Source: JBPOJN01 sp052033505 | GTDB taxonomy: Bacteria > UBA10199 > JACPAL01 > GCA-016699445 | Reading direction: 5' to 3' | DNA: 13,996 bases | Assembly: GCA_052033505.1 (NCBI GenBank) | Contig: JBPOJN010000091.1 | Coordinates: 1-13,996, forward strand | Part shown: positions 1 through 6,357 of the stretch, one piece after another | Layout: each line of letters begins with the position of its first letter | Numbering within the stretch: the stretch's first letter is position 1 | Notes under the pieces: model-generated | The model's input: the letters and a program-made list of their open reading frames with translations, nothing else | The model's database searches: none | What the model was told of the DNA's origin: nothing | Position numbers and translations under genes: made by a program

Positions 1-274
1 TGGCGCCGGTCGAGACGATCGCGTCGATCATATTATTCTCGATCAAATCGACGATGACTTGCTTCAGTCCCGCGCTGACGATCGAACCGGCGAGGCAGAG
101 GATCACCGTCCCGTTCTCGTCCCGGACCATTTTCTCGAAAATAGAAGCGCCGCGGTGAAGATTCCGCGCCTGGAACGCCAATCCCTTCATGGCGTCGACG
201 TACTGAGAAAGATCGTGTTTTTTGATGTCGATGTGCTCGATCGGCTGCTGCAGAAGCTCTTTTTTATGGGCCAT
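1..274 (-). CDS. Deoxyhypusine synthase-like protein (N-terminal part, cut by window edge)
   Basis: Only the first 91 residues are present; the gene runs off the left edge of the window. The segments FQARNL (residues 34-39), TVILCLAGSLVSAGL (56-70) and the run DLIENNMIDAIVSTGA (76-91) match the N-terminal NAD-binding part of the deoxyhypusine synthase family. In eukaryotes and archaea the enzyme transfers the aminobutyl group of spermidine to a lysine of eIF5A. Bacteria have no eIF5A, and bacterial homologues are usually linked to polyamine metabolism such as homospermidine formation, so the substrate here is open. The catalytic lysine region is outside the window. The ATG at 272-274 is preceded by an AAAGGAG ribosome-binding site about 12 nt upstream, which supports this start. 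Family membership is confident; exact function is not. Confidence 0.88.
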   Translation of the reverse strand, partial: MAHKKELLQQPIEHIDIKKHDLSQYVDAMKGLAFQARNLHRGASIFEKMVRDENGTVILCLAGSIVSAGLKQVIVDLIENNMIDAIVSTGA

Positions 275-385
275 GGATTCGCAAATCTCCTTTAAAGTAG
301 GCGGGCCATACTATGGTCATTTCGGGGGAACAACATCTTTTAGACCCAAAGGATATTTTTTGTACGATCGCTTGAACTTAGAGAC

Positions 386-394
386 TTATCCACA
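386..394 (+). promoter_or_regulatory. Perfect consensus DnaA box (single copy)
   Basis: TTATCCACA is the consensus 9-mer bound by DnaA. I noticed no second copy nearby and no clustered AT-rich 13-mers, so it is not an origin. It overlaps the candidate -10 element of the deoxyhypusine synthase-like gene, so DnaA could in principle affect that promoter. One perfect 9-mer can also occur by chance. Confidence 0.3.
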
Positions 395-415
395 GCTTAA
401 AAATACTAATTTCAA
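387..415 (-). promoter_or_regulatory. Candidate sigma70-like promoter for the deoxyhypusine synthase-like gene
   Basis: Read on the minus strand there is a TTGAAA (410-415) and a TGGATA (387-392) with 17 bp between them. The -35 match is good and the -10 is weak. Transcription would begin near position 380, giving a leader of about 105 nt before the ATG at 274. The -10 element lies within the DnaA box at 386-394. This is a motif match only. Confidence 0.25.
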
Positions 416-446
416 TTATTTTTCAAACACTTGCCTGCGTACCCCC

Positions 447-1640
447 CTAAGCTATGCTCCTTTGAATCCCCCAGCCCGCGTTTAAAACGGCTTGCTGCAG
501 CTCAAGTCCCCCAGTACCTTGAGTTTCTTGCGGGAGAATGACCCACTGCCCCGAGCGGTATTCCATCCACACTTTCGGGAAAAAACTGACTTTACGGGAT
601 TCCGGCACGGCCGGACTCAGCAACAGGCAGTCGACGACCCTCCCCTTGGCCGCGAATCCCCTCCCCGTCATGAACACGACGCGATCCCCTTCCTGCGCTT
701 CTTTTCCACCCAGACCATAAACCACGGCGCGATGAAAAATTTCACGGGGAATGAGGGAAATATCCTCTACGCGGACACTCGGCTTGGTCAATGCGATCAG
801 ACGGGGTCCACCTCGAAACAGATGTTCTGGAGAAGACTCTAGGAAAAGATCGGCGACGACTCTGCGCCAATCACCTGAGGGAAAAACGGCGGTGGCGGCC
901 TCGGGTTCTAAGGCGTGTTTCCGGGATCGAGTCCGAGGGGCTGAAACGCGTTCACGGGCTTCCGGCGATCCAATCATGCGACGCGGGTCGAGTTTCCAAT
1001 GTTTCACACCGAAGTCGAGACACGTGGGGGGAAAGACTCCCGGCTTTTCATAATCCGAAGCGGAAAAGTCTTTTGGCAGACTCACGCTCAATTGGATCCC
1101 TCCCTCCAAAACATGCTGGCCCATGGGATGGATACCCGCGAATAACCACAAAGAGTCTTGGCGTACGGGATCACAAAATCCCAAAGCACGAAAAGCCGCC
1201 TCGACGAAATACTCGCGGGCAACCCGCGGTAAATTGTCCAAATACAAACCCGGAACCGTCAGCAAAACGGCCCCTCCCGCATCGGTACGCGTGAGCTTCA
1301 GACTCAAATCCACAGGGTCCTGTAGATTCAACACATCTCTTTTAGCGAAAAACTTTTGAGGCTGATTCCCAGCCTCTCCGTAGCCGCCGTCCGCAAGACG
1401 GTAATAGCATCCATGAAACCCGCCCCGCGCCAGTCTCTGGAAAAACTCCCCCACAAGCCCGTCGTCATGGTCCTGCGAAAGCCGCGCCGAAACGTCCGCA
1501 GCCGATAAAAGCTCTCCTCTTTTTTGCAGGTCCGACTTAAAGACGTGGATGTTTGTGCCTACGGCGACGGTTCGAACGGCTTCGGAACGAAGCGTCACGG
1601 TTGCGAACATCGAAGCTTGCTGGGTTAACGTCAGAGACAT
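447..1640 (-). CDS. Hypothetical protein, 397 aa, no recognised family
   Basis: I do not recognise this protein. It has no evident signal peptide, transmembrane segment or catalytic motif. The first half has FFQRLARGGFHGCYY (residues 66-80) and a hydrophobic stretch LLTVPGLYLDNL (126-137). The middle is basic and Arg/Glu-rich (about 220-245), like a linker. The last part (about 280-365) reads as beta-rich, with RVVFMTGRGFAAKGRVVDCLLL at its core, so a two-domain layout is plausible. The start is uncertain: the ATG at 1638-1640 has no ribosome-binding site and touches a perfect dyad (1641-1656); M11, at 1608-1610, is an alternative and also lacks a good site. It is divergent from the prmA-like gene. 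That 1.2 kb stays open with protein-like composition supports a real gene, although the opposite strand also carries shadow frames of up to 167 codons. Confidence 0.7.
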   Translation of the reverse strand: MSLTLTQQASMFATVTLRSEAVRTVAVGTNIHVFKSDLQKRGELLSAADVSARLSQDHDDGLVGEFFQRLARGGFHGCYYRLADGGYGEAGNQPQKFFAKRDVLNLQDPVDLSLKLTRTDAGGAVLLTVPGLYLDNLPRVAREYFVEAAFRALGFCDPVRQDSLWLFAGIHPMGQHVLEGGIQLSVSLPKDFSASDYEKPGVFPPTCLDFGVKHWKLDPRRMIGSPEARERVSAPRTRSRKHALEPEAATAVFPSGDWRRVVADLFLESSPEHLFRGGPRLIALTKPSVRVEDISLIPREIFHRAVVYGLGGKEAQEGDRVVFMTGRGFAAKGRVVDCLLLSPAVPESRKVSFFPKVWMEYRSGQWVILPQETQGTGGLELQQAVLNAGWGIQRSIA

Positions 1641-1656
1641 GCACCGGATTCGGTGC
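1641..1656. repeat. Perfect 6-bp dyad between divergent genes
   Basis: GCACCG-GATT-CGGTGC is a perfect inverted repeat with a 4-nt centre, in the 42-bp space between the 397-aa gene (minus) and the prmA-like gene (plus). It directly abuts the annotated ATG of the minus gene. It could be an operator for the divergent pair or a small mRNA hairpin. No binding protein can be named from sequence. Confidence 0.45.
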
Positions 1657-1682
1657 CTGTCGGAAAGAGTTGCGAAAATTAC

Positions 1683-2543
1683 ATGTCTTCACCTTCCTAT
1701 AAGGTGCTTCTTTTCTCCCTGCCTCCTGAAGACGTCGACGTTTTTACCGGACGGCTTTATGATCTCGGATGCCTGGGATTGGAGGAGCAAGAAGAAGGCG
1801 AGTACGTCGTACTGAAAGCTTATTTCAACGAAGGCGTTGAAGAGTCACATTTCCAAGACATGCTTACTTCAAGCCATGCCCATCTTGTCAGATCGACGAC
1901 GATCGGGTTGGGAGATTGGACTTTTCGTCCGGCGAGTTTTGAGCCTTTCGTCTTAGAAAAGTTCGAAATCCTCCCGCCTCCCGATCTGGTGACTGAAGTC
2001 GATGCCGTTTCCGCAACTATTCCAAACTTGGCGAAAATTTTCATACGCCCCGGCCCGGCTTTCGGAACCGGACGCCATACGACCACGCGTCTGGTGGCTC
2101 GGGCTTTTTTTGAAAATTACAATGCGACGCACCATCGTAAGTTGCTGGACATGGGAACCGGCAGCGGCATTCTGGCTCTTTTGGCCCGCAAAGCCGGCAT
2201 GCGCGACATCACGGCGGTCGACATTTCACCGGAGTCGATCCTGAACGCCCAAGAAAATTTCGCATTAAACCATGCTTCCGATATCCGGTTGACCTCGAAC
2301 TTGGGAAGTATACCGGGCGCCTTTGATATTATTTTGGGCAATCTCCTCACACCTACCCTGCTTCATCTCCGCGACACCCTCCTCGCACGCCTGGCACCCG
2401 GCGGGCTTTTGATCGTCTCGGGCATCACGAACGAAGAAGCCGCTACGATCCTCGCGGCTTACGAAGCACTCCATCTCCGTCACACCATTACAGATGACGA
2501 TTGGACGTGTTTCGTGCTAGAAAATAAGCCTCTCCCGCATTGA
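1683..2543 (+). CDS. prmA: Ribosomal protein L11 methyltransferase family protein (PrmA-like)
   Basis: This is an S-adenosylmethionine-dependent class I methyltransferase of the PrmA family; PrmA trimethylates ribosomal protein L11 in the cytoplasm. With the ATG at 1683 it is 286 aa, close to the usual 290-300. The N-terminal ~90 residues form the substrate-recognition part. PAFGTGRHTTT (125-135) is the PrmA signature before the methyltransferase core, LLDMGTGSGIL (154-164) is motif I, AVD with Asp180 is the acidic SAM-ribose contact, and DIILGNLL (215-222) corresponds to motif IV (DVVVANIL in E. coli-type PrmA). I chose the ATG at 1683 over an in-frame GTG at 1653 because GGAAAGAG lies 13 nt upstream of the ATG, while the GTG has no site and overlaps the dyad. 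The conserved Asn of the NPPY/ANIL-type motif is present as Asn220. L11 as substrate is inferred from the family. Confidence 0.85.
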   Translation: MSSPSYKVLLFSLPPEDVDVFTGRLYDLGCLGLEEQEEGEYVVLKAYFNEGVEESHFQDMLTSSHAHLVRSTTIGLGDWTFRPASFEPFVLEKFEILPPPDLVTEVDAVSATIPNLAKIFIRPGPAFGTGRHTTTRLVARAFFENYNATHHRKLLDMGTGSGILALLARKAGMRDITAVDISPESILNAQENFALNHASDIRLTSNLGSIPGAFDIILGNLLTPTLLHLRDTLLARLAPGGLLIVSGITNEEAATILAAYEALHLRHTITDDDWTCFVLENKPLPH

Positions 2544-2563
2544 CATAAAAAAAGGATCATAGC

Positions 2564-3727
2564 ATGAGGCCGACCATGAAATTTTCAAGACTCTGTGCAT
2601 TGGCGTGTCTGATCGCGTTTTTCGGTGGATGCGCTTCGAGCCCTAAAAAAGGTTCCGTCAAAACCGTCGCCACGACGAAAGCCGCCCCGTCTCTGGAACG
2701 GGCCTTAGCCGAGTATCGGACGATCGCCGAAAAAGGCGGCTGGCCGCGGGTTTTCGAGGGACGTAAACTCGTTCTTGGTGACAAGGGAGAAGACGTCGCG
2801 ACCTTAAGGCACCGTCTCGCGATCACGGGCGATCTCTCCAAAGACAATAAGAACGATACTTACGACGAAGACTTGGTCGAAGGCGTGAAACGCTTCCAGA
2901 TCCGCCATGGCTTGGAACCCGACGGCGCCGTGGGCAAAGACACGGCGGCGGCCTTAAACGTCCCCGTCGAAACCCGCATCCGCCAGATCGAAGCGAACAT
3001 CAGCGAGCGGCAGAAGAACCCCATGACGTTCGAGAACGACGCGGTCATCGTGAACGTGCCCGACTTCCGGCTCAAAGTTTTGGAAAACGGCAAAGTCGTC
3101 GACGAGATCAAAGTCGTCTTGGGCCAGGCGCGCCAATGGCAGACGCCTCTGCTTTCCAGCAAGATCCAGAACGTCATCGTGAACCCGAAATGGAGCGTCC
3201 CCTCAGGTATTTTCGAAAAAGAATTGATCCATCATTTGAGGAAAGATCCGGATTATCTCGAAAAGAACCGTATGAAAGTCCTGCAAGCGGTGGACGGGAA
3301 AGTCCAGGCGGTCGACGCCGCCCAAATCGACTGGAGCCAGGTCAACGCGAAGAATCCCGGCATGCAGGTCGTTCAGGCCGAAGGCTCGGGGAATTCTCTG
3401 GGGCGCTTGAAATTCCTGTTTCCGAACCCTTACGCCGTCTACCTACACGACACGCCGCAGAAGAGTTTCTTTAAACGCAACATGAGGGCTTTGAGCCACG
3501 GCTGCGTGCGCGTCGAACGTCCCGTCGACCTCGCTACGCATCTTTTAAAGAATGAATCCTGGCCGCGCGACCGCATCGAACGCGCGGTCGGCACGGGAAA
3601 AAACCAAAGCGTTTCCCTCTCGAAACCCGTCCCCGTCTACATCATCTACCGCACGGTCTGGATCGGCGACGACGGCCGCGTGAATTTTAGAAACGATGTT
3701 TACGGGAGAGAATCTTCATTCTTCTGA
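2564..3727 (+). CDS. Lipoprotein L,D-transpeptidase with peptidoglycan-binding domain (YcbB/LdtD-like)
   Basis: The enzyme should form 3-3 cross-links in peptidoglycan or attach proteins to it, acting in the periplasm. Residues 1-23 are a lipoprotein signal with lipobox F-G-G-C and lipidated Cys23; position +2 is Ala, so outer-membrane sorting is expected. A peptidoglycan-binding type 1 domain spans about 68-132 (LGDKGEDVATLRHRL, then DGAVGKDTAAAL). The catalytic YkuD domain runs from about 160 to 345, with VNVPDFRL (163-170), NPKWSVP (207-213), His295 in HDTP, and the nucleophile Cys314 in SHGCVRVE. The order and wording match YcbB-type enzymes, but at 387 aa it is much shorter than E. coli YcbB (about 615). 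The AAGGA ribosome-binding site 7 nt before the ATG fixes the start. It follows prmA by 20 bp and may be co-transcribed. The 3' end overlaps the convergent gene. Confidence 0.93.
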   Translation: MRPTMKFSRLCALACLIAFFGGCASSPKKGSVKTVATTKAAPSLERALAEYRTIAEKGGWPRVFEGRKLVLGDKGEDVATLRHRLAITGDLSKDNKNDTYDEDLVEGVKRFQIRHGLEPDGAVGKDTAAALNVPVETRIRQIEANISERQKNPMTFENDAVIVNVPDFRLKVLENGKVVDEIKVVLGQARQWQTPLLSSKIQNVIVNPKWSVPSGIFEKELIHHLRKDPDYLEKNRMKVLQAVDGKVQAVDAAQIDWSQVNAKNPGMQVVQAEGSGNSLGRLKFLFPNPYAVYLHDTPQKSFFKRNMRALSHGCVRVERPVDLATHLLKNESWPRDRIERAVGTGKNQSVSLSKPVPVYIIYRTVWIGDDGRVNFRNDVYGRESSFF

Positions 3728-4353
3728 GTTGATTTTCCTTTAATCGGCACCGAGACATCTCGCTTCTGTCCGTCTTCGTCCTCGTAAATCATATGAAGGC
3801 TTTCGGCTTCTTTGGACTCGGGCCATTTCTTCTTCGGCGGGAAATAAACGACGCCCGCGACCTTGACCCGCGGCGGAAACGCCTGATTCCTCAAGACGTC
3901 GTCCATGAGGATGCCACGCTTGCGGCTATCGGCGGAAGCCTCTCCCGCCACACTCACCACCGTGCTTCCCAAGCCGACGCCCAATCCTGAGTAAGCCAAA
4001 GCATCGTTTCCGCTCGCGAGACCTCCGATACCGAGCCCCACGCCGATGATCTGACCGATCGTAGCTCCCGTGCCGAGACTGTTATGGACTTGGCGCTTGA
4101 TCTCCGCTCCCGTGAGGGACGGCACGGCGAAGCCTTTCGTGTTTTCGAGATAAGCCGTGCAGCATTCCACCGAGAGGACTTCGTCGCTCTTATTCTCGAT
4201 CGCGACCGTGACCTCGGTCCAGCCACCGCGATGCTTCATTTTCAGGACTTCGACGGAGATGGGCGCCGGGACTTTGCCGCGGGGGCTGCGAGCTTGGACG
4301 TCGACCGTCGCCAAGAACATCAACCCGACAGTTAAATAAGAAATAATTTTCAT
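3700..4353 (-). CDS. Small secreted protein with glycine-rich core, function unknown
   Basis: The family is not recognised. Residues 1-21 form a typical Sec signal peptide ending VQA, with cleavage expected before Arg22, so the mature protein is periplasmic or exported. Residues about 32-72 look like a beta-sandwich strand set (WTEVTVAIENKSDEVLSVE), with adjacent Cys64-Cys65. Residues 93-137 are rich in Gly spaced GxGxGxG, resembling glycine-zipper segments that pack into membranes or assemble. The C-terminal third is charged, with FPPKKKW at 171-177. The start is supported by GGAGG five nt before the ATG. The last 28 bp overlap the L,D-transpeptidase gene tail to tail. A membrane-associated envelope role is a guess from the signal peptide and glycine pattern. 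Confidence 0.8.
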   Translation of the reverse strand: MKIISYLTVGLMFLATVDVQARSPRGKVPAPISVEVLKMKHRGGWTEVTVAIENKSDEVLSVECCTAYLENTKGFAVPSLTGAEIKRQVHNSLGTGATIGQIIGVGLGIGGLASGNDALAYSGLGVGLGSTVVSVAGEASADSRKRGILMDDVLRNQAFPPRVKVAGVVYFPPKKKWPESKEAESLHMIYEDEDGQKRDVSVPIKGKSTQKNEDSLP

Positions 4354-4378
4354 GAGGCCTCCGTATAACTAATGGCGA

Positions 4379-4408
4379 ATTTTAGGGCTTTTTTGAGGAT
4401 TTGAGCAA
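4379..4408 (-). promoter_or_regulatory. Candidate sigma70-like promoter of the glycine-rich secreted protein gene
   Basis: On the minus strand, TTGCTC (4403-4408) and TAAAAT (4379-4384) are separated by 18 bp. This gives a short leader of about 20 nt before the ATG at 4353, with its GGAGG site. It lies in the divergent gap shared with the 4417/4441 gene. This is a motif match only. Confidence 0.35.
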
Positions 4409-4416
4409 CGTTTTAG

Positions 4417-5079
4417 ATGGGAAGACGAGAAGTGTTTCAGATGATACGAGCTTTGACACCTGAATACAGCCGGTCGTTTTTTACTGATGTCTTCCTAGGC
4501 AAGATCGCCGAACAGGGATTCGGATGTCCCGCACGAAGGCTCGCCGATCAACGGCAGAATTATGCGCCGGCTCTACAGAAACACATCCGCGGTATTTTGA
4601 CCTTAACACCAATCCGGGATCGCATCACAGCGCAAGACTGCGGATTATTGACGCGTATCAATATCATCCGCAAAATCCCTAATCAATTTCCCAGCGTGGA
4701 CGAAGAGACCGCTGTGGCACTCGTCAATCTTTTGATCGTAAAAGACTCCATCTTACCCTTACTGGCGGGATCTTTAGAGATGAACGGCTTCGTTCCGTTC
4801 CGGGAAGAACACCGTGAATGGTTTCTCTTACTCCACTCCCTCGAACAAACAGGCGTGCTGACCGGCGTCTCCGAGCATCTCGAAGGAGATATGGTTGGGA
4901 TTGGCTATTATCACTCGTCCGGGGGCAGAGATTTCATTCCGGGCGATGAAAAATTAAGGGAATTCGTCGGCGACGCCGCTAAGCACTCTCACGCCTTGGC
5001 AACGGCGCAACGGGCCCAAGACGTCGATGAAGACGCTTCAAGTTTGCTGAAAATTTTGAATTCAGTTCGGACGCCTTGA
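4417..5079 (+). CDS. Hypothetical protein, 220 aa (212 aa from the second ATG)
   Basis: I do not recognise this protein. It has no signal peptide or membrane segment, so it is predicted cytoplasmic. It has a central helical, Leu/Ile-rich part (about residues 85-125, including AVALVNLLIVKDSILPLLAG), then FREEHREWFLLLHSLEQTGVL (about 127-148), which has the look of a helix-turn-helix or winged-helix fragment but does not fit a named family, and a polar C-terminus. Two starts are possible: ATG 4417, with only a distant GAGGA, and ATG 4441 (residue 9), preceded by GAGAAG at about 8 nt. I consider 4441 somewhat more likely. It ends 45 bp before the RegB-like kinase gene, on the same strand, so it may be co-transcribed with the two-component pair. 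Confidence 0.72.
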   Translation: MGRREVFQMIRALTPEYSRSFFTDVFLGKIAEQGFGCPARRLADQRQNYAPALQKHIRGILTLTPIRDRITAQDCGLLTRINIIRKIPNQFPSVDEETAVALVNLLIVKDSILPLLAGSLEMNGFVPFREEHREWFLLLHSLEQTGVLTGVSEHLEGDMVGIGYYHSSGGRDFIPGDEKLREFVGDAAKHSHALATAQRAQDVDEDASSLLKILNSVRTP

Positions 5080-5095
5080 TCAAAGTGATTGATCA
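5077..5095. repeat. Perfect 7-bp-stem inverted repeat at the gene junction before the sensor kinase
   Basis: TGATCAA and TTGATCA flank a 5-nt centre (AGTGA). The repeat begins on the TGA stop of the 220-aa gene and ends 29 bp before the kinase GTG start. Each arm contains the palindrome TGATCA, so it could equally be a tandem pair of operator half-sites. It does not match the FNR consensus TTGAT-N4-ATCAA. There is no U-tract, so it is not a standard terminator. Confidence 0.45.
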
Positions 5096-5124
5096 GTCGG
5101 AGCACAGAGATTACCAGGAAACCC

Positions 5125-6357
5125 GTGTACCCGAAAAAACTAATGACCGTCATCCAGCTGCGCTGGTTCGCCGCTCTGGGTGTTTTAATCATTCTCGCAT
5201 TGGTCTCTGCGAAACGCGCTTATCCTATCGATACGTCGAGCTGGTATCTGTGGGCCGCGTTCGTCCTTACCAATGCGGCGGCTTCCCTGCTGGCTCGAAA
5301 AATACCCGAGCGTCGTCTGGACGCAGCCGTCTTGATCCTCGCTCTCTTCGATCTGGTTTATTTGACCCTCCTGATTTCGGGTAACGGAGGCGCTCATAAT
5401 CCTTTTTCGATTTTGTTCATCGCGATCAGCGCCACCGCCGCGTTCACCTTATCCCGCCAATACTTGTTCCTTGTGATCGCGGCCAGCTTGGCGTGCTTGT
5501 GGAACATTTACGGACGGAGCCATCATTTGCACTCGGTCGATGACGGAGGCTATCTCTTCCATCTCAAGGGCATGTGGCTCGCCAATTCCGTCGGAGTCAT
5601 CGTGGTCGCGTCTTGGATCCATCATTTGAAGACCCAGAACGAAAAAATCACCTCGAAACATCGGGAATCGGAACGCATCTTATCCCGCATCGAACGGGTC
5701 GAATCGATGGGGCGGCTGCTCGCATCGGCCGCGCATCAGCTCAATACGCCTTTGGCCACCATCCAATTGGGCGTCAGCGAATTATCCAGCCCGTCCGACG
5801 CCCTAAACGAAAACGAAAAGCACCATTGGCTCTCGGACATGCAAAAGGCGCTCTCCCAAATAGAACGTATTTTTTCCAACTTCAAAAGCACCACAGCGGA
5901 GGAAAAGACCTCGAAAACAGACTTTTCCGTTTTCCTTGAGGCATGCGTGCAGAGATGGTCGTCCGCACGAGACATCGGCGTCGGTTTTAGTTCCGATATT
6001 GGCACCCTTCCCGCTTCCGACCATGCCTTGGGCGAGATCGGAGCCTCTCTCGAGGCATTATTGGAAAATGCGTATGATGCCCGCAGGACGAACGTCGGAC
6101 CGGAGATCGCAGTCACTCTCACGGGTGATCGAAGCCTCATCGCACTCTCCGTCAACGACAACGGTTTAGGCATGGACCAGCCGACTTTAGAGCGCGCTAC
6201 CGAGCCTCTTTTTACGACCAAGAAATCCGGGACGGGTTTAGGGCTTTACATCGCGCACCAACTGGCCAAGAAAATGGGCGGTTCGATACGCATCAAATCG
6301 GCGCCTGGCGAAGGAACAAAAATCGAGATGCGGTTGAACCGAGATTATTTGAGATGA
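5125..6357 (+). CDS. regB: RegB/PrrB-like sensor histidine kinase
   Basis: This is a membrane sensor kinase that should autophosphorylate on His204 and pass the phosphate to the adjacent RegA-like regulator. The GTG at 5125 is preferred because AGGAA ends 4 nt upstream; a TTG at 5089 and an ATG at 5143 are in the same frame. About six hydrophobic segments fill residues 12-166. GGAHNPF (88-94) fits the GGxxNPF quinone-binding motif typical of RegB-family kinases. The phosphoacceptor box is ASAAHQLNTPLATIQL (200-215), as in RegB, where it is HELGTPLATI. The ATP-binding part has ENAYDA (314-319), DNGLGM (345-350) and GTGLGL (369-374). In RegB a redox-active Cys follows SQxxR in the dimerisation helix; here the equivalent SQIERI (244-249) has Ile. 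Length (410 aa) is near the family norm of about 460. The gene overlaps the regulator by ATGA. Confidence 0.87.
   Translation: MYPKKLMTVIQLRWFAALGVLIILALVSAKRAYPIDTSSWYLWAAFVLTNAAASLLARKIPERRLDAAVLILALFDLVYLTLLISGNGGAHNPFSILFIAISATAAFTLSRQYLFLVIAASLACLWNIYGRSHHLHSVDDGGYLFHLKGMWLANSVGVIVVASWIHHLKTQNEKITSKHRESERILSRIERVESMGRLLASAAHQLNTPLATIQLGVSELSSPSDALNENEKHHWLSDMQKALSQIERIFSNFKSTTAEEKTSKTDFSVFLEACVQRWSSARDIGVGFSSDIGTLPASDHALGEIGASLEALLENAYDARRTNVGPEIAVTLTGDRSLIALSVNDNGLGMDQPTLERATEPLFTTKKSGTGLGLYIAHQLAKKMGGSIRIKSAPGEGTKIEMRLNRDYLR

Larger units (their letters stand above)
275..446. other. Intergenic region upstream of the deoxyhypusine synthase-like gene
   Basis: This 172-bp AT-rich gap separates two minus-strand genes. 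It should carry the promoter of the deoxyhypusine synthase-like gene, because the upstream 397-aa gene shows no obvious terminator and the gap is long for an operon spacer. It holds a candidate minus-strand promoter (387-415) and a consensus DnaA box (386-394), listed separately. No open frame with a credible ribosome-binding site was seen in it. Confidence 0.5.

Noticed and set aside
386..394. Replication origin suggested by the DnaA box
   Set aside because: A single box with no cluster, no AT-rich repeats and no dnaA, dnaN or gidA genes nearby does not make an origin.
791..1294. 167-codon plus-strand open frame inside the 397-aa minus-strand gene
   Set aside because: Its Arg/Pro/Lys-rich composition is typical of an antisense shadow, and it has no ribosome-binding site. 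Other plus-strand frames here have the same nature.
1653..1682. GTG at 1653 as the start of the PrmA-like gene
   Set aside because: It has no ribosome-binding site and lies inside the dyad. The ATG at 1683 has a purine-rich site and gives the usual family length.
5076..5095. FNR-like site before the kinase gene
   Set aside because: TTGAT is present, but the second half-site and 4-bp spacing (ATCAA) are not. It is better described as a 7-bp inverted repeat.
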